A program made the translations under genes and the position numbers. Of a DNA stretch of 16,263 bases, positions 6,945-14,600 are shown piece by piece. Below the pieces are notes generated by a model. That model was not told where the DNA came from and did not search any database. It worked only from the letters and a program-made list of their open reading frames with translations. The DNA comes from an uncultured Saprospiraceae bacterium (GTDB taxonomy: Bacteria; Bacteroidota; Bacteroidia; Chitinophagales; Saprospiraceae), in contig CALHKJ010000410.1 in the NCBI GenBank assembly GCA_938033975.1, forward strand, positions 1 to 16,263. Reading direction: 5' to 3'. The stretch's first letter is position 1. Each line of letters opens with the position of its first letter.

Positions 6945-7481
6945 CTAAAATTTATTTTTCCACATCATAGATTCTACCGGTTTGGTAGTTCGTGCATTGT
7001 ACTTGGCATTTGGTTTTTTGTTGTAGTAATTTTCAATTTCCCCATCAACCAAAAAGTAAATCAATTGGCCAATAGGCATTCCTGCATATATTCTTACAGG
7101 TTGCACACAAGAAATTTCTAAAGTCCAAGTATTACAAAAACCAACATCACCTTTTCCCGCAGTTGCATGTATATCAATTCCTAATCTACCAATACTAGAT
7201 TTGCCTTCAAGGAAAGGAACAGAATTATGTGTTTCTGTATATTCTTCAGTTACACCCAAATACAGCGTTCCAGGTTGGATCACAAAGCCTTCTTCAGGAA
7301 TGATGATTTCTTTTATTGTATTGTGCTTCTTGGCATCCAGCTCACGATTTTCGTACACAGCGAGATATTTACTCAAGTGCACATCATAAGAGTTTGTCCC
7401 TAATTTATCGCGATTAAACGGCTCGATGACGATTTCTTTGGATTCAATTGCTTCCAAAATCTTTTTATCAGTAAGAATCAT
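6945..7481 (-). CDS. dcd: dCTP deaminase (possibly dUMP-forming)
   Basis: A 178-residue protein of the dCTP deaminase/dUTPase fold. It converts dCTP to dUTP, feeding dTMP synthesis. The core motif EGKSSIGRLG (92-101) gives the nucleotide-binding S95/S96 and R99, followed by HATAGKGDVGF (105-115) and the catalytic glutamate E122 in TLEIS; GMPIGQLIYF at 134-143 is also characteristic. The C-terminal KYNARTTKP matches the flexible lid that closes over the substrate. E. coli Dcd has TAHRID where this protein has TAGKGD; the TAG form is what I recall in bifunctional DCD-DUT enzymes that go straight to dUMP, so the product could be dUMP. It diverges from the helicase gene and is preceded by a good Bacteroidota promoter element at 7504-7511. 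Confidence 0.93.
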   Translation of the reverse strand: MILTDKKILEAIESKEIVIEPFNRDKLGTNSYDVHLSKYLAVYENRELDAKKHNTIKEIIIPEEGFVIQPGTLYLGVTEEYTETHNSVPFLEGKSSIGRLGIDIHATAGKGDVGFCNTWTLEISCVQPVRIYAGMPIGQLIYFLVDGEIENYYNKKPNAKYNARTTKPVESMMWKNKF

Positions 7482-7503
7482 TGGTTTTACTTCTGTTAAG
7501 CTG

Positions 7504-7511
7504 CAAATTTA
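7504..7511 (-). promoter_or_regulatory. Bacteroidota -7 promoter element for dcd
   Basis: On the minus strand this reads TAAATTTG, a perfect match to TAnnTTTG, the -7 element of the Bacteroidota housekeeping sigma factor. It lies 22 bases upstream of the dcd ATG, implying a leader of about 15 bases. No clear TTTG -33 element was found at the usual spacing, so support is partial. Confidence 0.5.
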
Positions 7512-7576
7512 CCATTTGATTTTAGCTATTGGCTATCTAGTAACGTAATTTTACTCTTCTCCACAATTTAAATTGA

Positions 7577-10500
7577 ATGATTGACTATAATAAGAACTAT
7601 CTCAAAGCCTATGAGCTGCTCAACGAAAAGCAAAAAGAAGCGGTACATCAAATAGATGGCCCTGTAATGGTCGTTGCCGGTCCAGGTACTGGTAAGACTC
7701 AATTACTTGCAGCACGGATTGGATACATACTACAAAATACCGACACCAAGGCTCATAATATTTTATGCCTCACCTTTACCGATGCAGGTGTAATAGCTAT
7801 GCGTAAGCGACTCCTTAGCTTTATTGGACCCGAAGCATACAATGTCAATATTTATACCTACCATAGTTTTTGTAACATGGTGATCCAAGACAACATAGAG
7901 CAATTTGGTAACTACCTTGAACTAACCAAGATCTCAGACCTAGAAAGGGTAGATGCATTTCAAGATTTGATCGATGGCTTTGATAACAAACATCCACTCA
8001 AAAAATTTAAGGGAGATATCTATAGAGGTTGGGAAAAATATTCCAAGCTTTTTAAGACCATGAAAGCGGAAGATTGGGATGCCAAACAAATGCAGGATGC
8101 AGTAGATGCATTAAGAGAGAAGTTGATGAACGATCCTGATTGGAAATACAAAAGAGCATATACCAATAAAAAGACAGGTATAAAATATGCAAAAGGAGAT
8201 CCGAAAGTGCCAGCGATTGATAAAGAAGTGGAAAGCTTTAGCAATCTTATCGCTGCCGCAAATGAATTTGAGAACTTCGAAAATATCATGGAAAAAATAA
8301 TGCGCTATGATTATGAAGATATGATTCTTTGGGTCTTAGATAAATTTGGAAGCAACGAAGAACTTCTACTTAAATATCAAGAACGTTACGAATACTTTTT
8401 GATTGATGAATATCAGGATACCAATGGAAGCCAAAATAAATTGATCTATCAACTGGCAAATTATTGGGATCAACCCAACTTATTTGTTGTAGGAGATGAT
8501 GACCAATCTATTTTCAGATTTCAAGGAGCTAATATGTCCAACATTGTGGACTTTAAAAATAAATTTGCACCCAAAACCATAATACTAGAAAATAATTACC
8601 GATCTGGTCAAGGGATACTCGACAAGTCAACTCAGCTTATAAATAACAATGTAGAAAGACTGGTCAATGAAGATGAAGGCATTGAAAAAAAATTGATTGA
8701 AAGTGGGGCAGAGAAAGAAGCAAGTATCATCTCAATTACAAAGTATCACAATGTGGTGCATGAAGAGAAAGCCATCATCAACAAAATCATCAAACTAAAA
8801 GAAGAGGGCTATCCGCTAGAGTACCTTGCAGTTATTTATAGAAAGCATAAAAACGTTGAGAACATCATCAAATATCTTGAGATCAACGATGTACCACTCA
8901 ATGTTAAAAGGAAAATCAATATTTTAGAAATGCCATCCGTGCAGCAATTGATTTCCTTGCTAGACTATATCGCCAAAGAGACTGACAAATCTTACTCAGC
9001 CGATCATAAATTGTTTGAGATTCTTCACTTCAAATATTTCGAAATCACTCCTAGAGAAATTGCAAAGATCAGTATCAAACTTGATGAGGATCGAAAAAGA
9101 GTGTTTAGTCATAATAGGACGAAAGCTGAAGACGAACCTCGTAAGTACGAAAAAAAATGGCGAGACGTTTTGGCAGATAAAAAGTGGCTGGAGGAAAATG
9201 GAATTGAAGAAATAGAACAGATTCAAAATTTTGCGAGACATATCGAATCATGGATCAAAGATGAATCAAATCACACCATTCAGGTCCTATTGGAAAAAAT
9301 CCTGACAGATAGCACCATGCTAGATGATATCCTTTCAGGTCCTAACTCAACTTTCATGTTGCAGGTTGTCAATACCTTCTTTGAGTTCTTAAAGTCAGAG
9401 ATGACCATCAAACCAAAATTGAAGTTGAAGGAATTTATTTCGATTATTGAAAAAATGGAGAAGAATCGTTTGACAATTTCTTTTGAGCGGATCGTGCATG
9501 CCAATCATGGAGTGAATTTTATAACGGCTCACTCCGCAAAAGGCTTAGAGTTTAAGAAGGTATTTATCATTCGCTGTGAGCAAGATAACTGGGTAGACAA
9601 GCGAAATTATAATTACGAATACAAATACCCAACGACACTTGTCGATGCATCTGATAAAAGTGATGTGGAGGATGATCGACGTTTGTTTTTCGTAGCCATG
9701 ACACGAGCGGAAGACGAATTGCATATTTCCTACCCAGCAGCTACTGAAGATGGTAAAGAAAAGGAAAGATCAATCTTCATAGAAGAAATACGTGACGAAA
9801 ATCTTGATATACAAGAGCTCTCTTTAGAAGATGATGAAATCATTAGATACAAAGCAGAGTTACTGAAATTCCGACAAGGAAAGGTACAGTTGATTGATAA
9901 TGACCTGATCGATAAAGTCCTTGACAATTATGTGATGAGTGTCACCAACCTTAATAAATACATCAGCTGTCCAATAAGCTTTTATTACGAAGTTATTTTG
10001 AGAGTTCCTCAGGCAAGATCACCATATCTTGGTTATGGAAATGCAATCCATGGTACCTTGCATCAATTATTTTTGGATATAGAAAATGCACCTGAAAGAT
10101 TGGTGCCGCCATTTGATATTGTCTTAGAAAGATATCAAAAAGAGTTGGATAAATTTAGGCAGCACTTTACTGAAAAAGAATATGATAATCACCTTGCACT
10201 TGGTAAGGAAGTTTTGAAAAGTTACTATGATGCCAATGAAAGCTCATGGTCTACTCCTAGAAAATATGAGTTGGAGTATAAAGTGAGGAATGTAGAACAT
10301 CAAGGAATTCCAATCAAAGGAGATATTGATAAGATCGTATATCATGATGATCACTTTTTTGTAGTGGATTATAAAACGGGTAAGTGGAAGTCAGACAAAT
10401 TCCGAGTACCAGTAGATGGAAAAACAGCAGGGGATTATTGGAGACAGATCATTTTCTATAAAATTTTGATTGATGCCGATCCACATTTCACAAGCGCAAT

Positions 10501-10708
10501 GCAGTATGGCCTTATCGATTTTGTTGAGCCTCAAGATGGGCAATACAAATCCAAAAAAATAGAAGTATCAACTTTTGATTATGATTTTGTCTCTGAAGAA
10601 ATCAAGAATACTTATAAATCGATTCACAACCACGAATTCACTGAGGGCTGTGGGGAAGAAACTTGCAGATGGTGTAACTTTGTTGCAGATCACTTAACAG
10701 CAGAATAA
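7577..10708 (+). CDS. UvrD/Rep-type helicase fused to an iron-sulfur PD-(D/E)XK nuclease
   Basis: A 1043-residue single-chain helicase-nuclease. SF1A motor motifs in order: Walker A GPGTGKT (35-41), motif Ia LTFTDAG (65-71), DEYQDT (277-282), GDDDQSIFR (306-314), NNYRSG (339-344), TAHSAKGLEF (650-659) and VAMTRAEDEL (706-715). The C-terminal nuclease has H825 in GNAIHG, D916 in GDIDK, D931-Y-K933 in VVDYKTG, and Q957xxxY961, the RecB-family active site. Four cysteines frame it: C798 in YISCPIS and C1025-x4-C1030-x2-C1033, the layout that binds a 4Fe-4S cluster in AddB and Cas4. It is therefore likely a DNA end-processing enzyme for recombinational repair, working as a RecBCD/AddAB-like machine or its own variant. 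It overlaps the next gene by one base. Not obviously part of a defence island, as no other defence gene is nearby. Confidence 0.93.
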   Translation: MIDYNKNYLKAYELLNEKQKEAVHQIDGPVMVVAGPGTGKTQLLAARIGYILQNTDTKAHNILCLTFTDAGVIAMRKRLLSFIGPEAYNVNIYTYHSFCNMVIQDNIEQFGNYLELTKISDLERVDAFQDLIDGFDNKHPLKKFKGDIYRGWEKYSKLFKTMKAEDWDAKQMQDAVDALREKLMNDPDWKYKRAYTNKKTGIKYAKGDPKVPAIDKEVESFSNLIAAANEFENFENIMEKIMRYDYEDMILWVLDKFGSNEELLLKYQERYEYFLIDEYQDTNGSQNKLIYQLANYWDQPNLFVVGDDDQSIFRFQGANMSNIVDFKNKFAPKTIILENNYRSGQGILDKSTQLINNNVERLVNEDEGIEKKLIESGAEKEASIISITKYHNVVHEEKAIINKIIKLKEEGYPLEYLAVIYRKHKNVENIIKYLEINDVPLNVKRKINILEMPSVQQLISLLDYIAKETDKSYSADHKLFEILHFKYFEITPREIAKISIKLDEDRKRVFSHNRTKAEDEPRKYEKKWRDVLADKKWLEENGIEEIEQIQNFARHIESWIKDESNHTIQVLLEKILTDSTMLDDILSGPNSTFMLQVVNTFFEFLKSEMTIKPKLKLKEFISIIEKMEKNRLTISFERIVHANHGVNFITAHSAKGLEFKKVFIIRCEQDNWVDKRNYNYEYKYPTTLVDASDKSDVEDDRRLFFVAMTRAEDELHISYPAATEDGKEKERSIFIEEIRDENLDIQELSLEDDEIIRYKAELLKFRQGKVQLIDNDLIDKVLDNYVMSVTNLNKYISCPISFYYEVILRVPQARSPYLGYGNAIHGTLHQLFLDIENAPERLVPPFDIVLERYQKELDKFRQHFTEKEYDNHLALGKEVLKSYYDANESSWSTPRKYELEYKVRNVEHQGIPIKGDIDKIVYHDDHFFVVDYKTGKWKSDKFRVPVDGKTAGDYWRQIIFYKILIDADPHFTSAMQYGLIDFVEPQDGQYKSKKIEVSTFDYDFVSEEIKNTYKSIHNHEFTEGCGEETCRWCNFVADHLTAE

Positions 10709-11067
10709 TGAAATGGCTTCATCTTATCACCGTATTTATCTTTGGTAGTTTCATTTATGTCAATGCCAATGACCATGATTTTCTAAAGTGGGCATTAATT
10801 TATTTACCAATGGTCATCATCGCTATTTTGGCCATATCAAAGAAAATCAATAGTAACATTATTTTGCTCTATGCAGCTGCCTTGATAATTTATTTAGTAG
10901 TCAACCTAGAAGACTATGCAAAGTGGTCTGCCGATGGTGCTCCATCTATGTTTGATTTGGAGTCCGCCAACGTGGAAGTAGTCAGAGAATTTTTTGGCGT
11001 CTTGATTACTTTGCTGACAGCATTGGCTTACTGGTTTGGTATTCGACGAAAGCCAAAAACCAAATGA
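10708..11067 (+). CDS. Small membrane protein, TMEM220-like
   Basis: A 119-residue protein with four hydrophobic segments (about 4-20, 28-44, 50-66 and 91-109) and a basic C-terminal tail (RRKPKTK). The motif YVNANDHDFLKWALIY (17-32) matches the YxNxNDpDxxxWxxIY pattern I associate with the transmembrane 220 family, found in animals and bacteria with no known function. The ATG overlaps the helicase stop codon by one base (TAATG at 10706-10710), so translation is probably coupled, although the two proteins have no obvious shared task. It ends two bases before the stop codon of the converging thioredoxin gene. Family call from motif recognition only. Confidence 0.72.
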   Translation: MKWLHLITVFIFGSFIYVNANDHDFLKWALIYLPMVIIAILAISKKINSNIILLYAAALIIYLVVNLEDYAKWSADGAPSMFDLESANVEVVREFFGVLITLLTALAYWFGIRRKPKTK

Positions 11068-11069
11068 AA

Positions 11070-11564
11070 TTATTTAGCAATAAATTCTTTAAAGTTATCT
11101 AGAACAGATTTTCCTCCGTCTCGATTGAGGTATAAAAATTCTCCTTCTTTACCCATAATTTCATATCTAGGAATATTGTAAAGCTGGTAAGATTCGCGTA
11201 GTTCAGATTGAGGAATTATACCATGTTTTCCTTCTATTTTCAATTTCGATACGGCATCTTTCCAATTCTGCTCATTCTTGTCAATAGAAATATTCAATAG
11301 AACAACACCTGCATCTGCCATCTCTTTTCTGATGTCTGCATATTTTTCAAATCCTTGAATACAAGGCCCACACCAACTTGCCCAAAATGAAATATAAACA
11401 ACCTCCCCTTTGTAATCGAATAATTGGACTTTCTGACCGGAGTCAGTTGTAAACTCAAAATTGGGAGCATGTGTACCAGCACTATCTTCCTCAACTATGG
11501 TATTGTATTGAGCCATACCGACTTGACAAGCAACTAAGAAGAGGACAATTATAAAGTATCTCAT
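11070..11564 (-). CDS. TlpA-like thioredoxin-fold protein, exported
   Basis: A 164-residue protein with an N-terminal export signal and a TlpA/ResA-type thioredoxin domain from about residue 30. The active site is WASWCGPC (61-68) with C65 and C68, and the cis-proline is P132 in YNIPRYE. Family members are periplasmic thiol-disulfide oxidoreductases that reduce or isomerise disulfides. The signal is ambiguous: LVAC at 10-13 is a good lipobox (C13 as lipid anchor), yet MAQ at 17-19 could be a signal peptidase I site followed by Y20. The hydrophobic stretch is short, favouring the lipoprotein reading slightly. A role for its neighbour, a secreted protease rich in cysteine pairs, is possible but inferred from position only. 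Confidence 0.9.
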   Translation of the reverse strand: MRYFIIVLFLVACQVGMAQYNTIVEEDSAGTHAPNFEFTTDSGQKVQLFDYKGEVVYISFWASWCGPCIQGFEKYADIRKEMADAGVVLLNISIDKNEQNWKDAVSKLKIEGKHGIIPQSELRESYQLYNIPRYEIMGKEGEFLYLNRDGGKSVLDNFKEFIAK

Positions 11565-11647
11565 ATTTTCATTTTCATTTTCCCAACCTACGCACGTCTT
11601 CGGCGAACAGGCATTTTAATTTTAATTTCCATTTTTATTTTCATTCC
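11565..11647. repeat. A-rich hexamer repeats flanking a GC-rich core (intergenic element)
   Basis: The gap between the protease and thioredoxin genes consists, on the minus strand, of a run of AAAATN-type hexamers (AAAATA, AAAATG, GAAATT, AAAATT, AAAATG), then a GC-rich core of about 30 bases at 11584-11613, then a second run AAAATG AAAATG AAAATA that reaches the thioredoxin start codon. The core has the CCCAACCTACG word common in dispersed Bacteroidota intergenic repeats (recollection). It could be a repeat family member, a degenerate attenuator or a spacer; no strong hairpin or T-tract is visible. Confidence 0.55.
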
Positions 11648-14600
11648 TTAGTTGGTCTTAACCACCTTCTCAAATACCTTCGACTGCGATCTTGGATTTG
11701 TAATCTCAATCAAATAAGTTCCAGCACTAAACATTTTCATGTCAACTTTATGAAGAGCATCAATCTTCGAACTTGATTGATGGATTGTTTGTCCATACAT
11801 ATTGATGACCTTAATTTCTAATTCTATGTTCTTGTCTTTTTCGATATAGACTTCAGCACTTGTAGGATTAGGATACAGAATTAGCTTGATACCATCAAGT
11901 TCATGCACATCACTAAGGTCAGCTCCATCACAATCTTCATCAATATCATTGTCTAGAATTTCTACAGCACCCGGATAAATGTCAGCATTGTTGTCATCAC
12001 AATCCACATCTGAATTGAAACCATCTCCGTCCACATCAATCATTTGAGCAATCCCATCGCAGTCCTCATCTATTTCATTATTAACAATCTCAGTCGCATC
12101 AGGATTGATATTACCATCAGTATCGTTGCAATCTATATCCGAGTTAAAACCATCATTATCATTGTCTATCATTATTGCTTCGCCATCGCAGTCCTCATCA
12201 ATATCATTGTTTGGAATTTCATCAGCTCCAGGATTTACCTCGGCATTATTATCATCGCAATCTTGATCTGAGCTAAAGCCATCATTGTCATTGTCAATAA
12301 AAGCATCAGCACCGTTGCAATCCTCATCAATACCATTCATGGGAATTTCTTCTGCTCCTGGATTGATGTCTGCATTGCTGTCATCGCAATCGTCATCTGA
12401 GTTAAATCCATCACCATCATTGTCAATCATCTGAGCTATACCATCACAATTTTCATCTATATTATTGTTTATAATTTCTTCTACGCTTGGATTGATGTCT
12501 GCATTATTATCGTCACAATCATCATCAGAGTTAAATCCATCCCCATCGTCATCAATTATTAAAACTACACCATCACAATTTTCATCAACACCATTATTTA
12601 CAATTTCTTGAGCACTTGGATTGACAGCAGCATTGTTGTCATCACAATCGTCATCAGAGTTAAATCCATCCCCATCATTGTCAATGACAAGTGCTATACC
12701 ATCACAATTTTCATCAATATTATTATTGGCAATTTCTTCTGCACCGGGATTAATAGCAGCATTGTTGTCGTCGCAATCGTCATCTGAGTTAAAGCCATCA
12801 CCATCATCGTCAATAATTAGCGCTACGCCATCACAATTTTCATCAACACCATTATTTGCAACTTCTTGTGCACTTGGATTGACAGCTGGATTGTTGTCAT
12901 CACAATCATCGTCAGAATTAAATCCATCGCCATCATTATCAATGACTAGAGCTATACCATCGCAATTTTCATCAACACCATTATTTGCAATTTCAGCTGC
13001 ACCAGGATTGATTGCTGAATTGTTGTCATCACAATCATCGTCCGAGTTGAATCCGTCTTCATCCATGTCAATCATAGCGATGATACCATCACAATTTTCA
13101 TCTATACTGTTATTTACAATTTCTACAGCATTAGGATTTATGTTTGGATCATCATCGTTGCAATCTACATCTGAAAGGAATCCATCATTGTCGTTGTCAA
13201 CAATCACAGAGATAATGTCTATCATTTTAAAGTTGTTAGAGTAGGAGAGACAGTTTCCTCCAACTAACAATTCATTTATCGATTGACCAATCCATGAGTT
13301 TGGATCTGTATTTGTTTCATATTGAACCCCAAATACTTCCATGAGTCCTCCACTGGCGTTTGTAAAATCTCCTGTTTGAGATACAGCTTCTACAATTTCA
13401 TTTGATTTGCGAATCAAGACATAGGTATATGCTGTATTAGGCGTCAATGCTATGTCACTTGCGAAAGTAAACCCAGGACCGTTAAAGTCAAAATTGACAG
13501 TGACGGGATTATTAAAAAACGTAACTGCTGCTAGGTATTTTCTGCATTGCTCAAGAGAAACAGTAATGATATTAGTGGAAGTAGTAGAAGTCGTACCAGG
13601 TGCCAATGGATCTTCGCTTGCATTGGAAGCAATGAAGCTCGGACATGGGTTATTTGGGTTATACAATTCTGCATCAAAAATGTAGTAAAGCATAAAATCT
13701 TCACTCTGATTATTGATGATATAATTCCCAGATTTTGTCACTTCAAACTCAAAGTATTCATGAGGCGTTGAGACTGGATTTCCAGAAGGGAATACAATCT
13801 GCTGACACATGCCATTGACTCCATTTCTAACAGTCCTTGCTTCCTCATCATTTGCTGATACGCTCATTTGTATATTATCCACAACATTACCAAAACTAAA
13901 GTCCATATTTAAATTCAATGATGGATCGCCTTGGTTGACAATCAAGCTTGCATCGTCACATATGTTTGAAAACAAGCCTACACAATTTGAGTTGATAGTA
14001 AATGCCTTACTGATTTGGAAAAAACTAAAGCAGCTGTGATCGCTACATTCTATTTTGATGATTGCCTCATCTGTATTCGGGAGGGCCACCGGAAAATTAT
14101 ATAAATAGGATTGTGCAGCATATTCCACATTTTGAGCAATAGGAATTGAGAAACTAAGTCCACCATCAATCGATAGAGATATGTCTACCATACTGCAAAG
14201 ATTTTGACTTCCTCCAGTACTCCAATTTATCATAAAATCTTGGCCTGCATTTATTGTTTCATTTTGTGCTGGCGAGTTCACATTAAAGGGACCGCTTGAA
14301 GACACAGCAACTGTTAACTCTTCGATAGCAAAAGCACCTCCTTCCGGATTATTATCTCTTACTGTCAATCTAAAATTTAAATCTCTTGCTATACTAGGCA
14401 ATACTTCAAAAGGATCATTGGTGAAAGATACCAAAGTGCTTAACTGCGGAAAATACCTTTCTGGAATACTAGAAGGAGGGAAGCTCCTAAAGTTTGGACC
14501 TGTTTGATTCGTTGCTACCTGATTACCTATTTGACCTTGAGTCGGAGTACCTGGACCATCTTCATCATATTGTTCCCATACATAAGTAAGATTATCACCA

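Noticed and set aside
7577..10708. Helicase-nuclease as part of a phage-defence or CRISPR system
   Set aside because: Neighbours are dcd, a TMEM220-like protein and a thioredoxin; no restriction, toxin or cas gene is present, so a DNA repair role is simpler.
12044..12271. Plus-strand frame rich in Ile/Val looking like a membrane peptide
   Set aside because: Antisense shadow of the Asp/Asn-rich repeats (GAT/AAT codons read backwards as ATC/ATT).
11909..13198. Regular 129-bp spacing resembling a CRISPR or satellite array
   Set aside because: The units are in-frame coding repeats with amino-acid-level conservation, no unique spacers and no cas genes nearby.
12621..13244. A 207-residue Ser-rich open frame on the plus strand
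   Set aside because: It lies opposite the MopE repeats and its own periodicity is only the reverse complement of the 129-bp repeat; the minus-strand reading has clear domains and a continuous frame.
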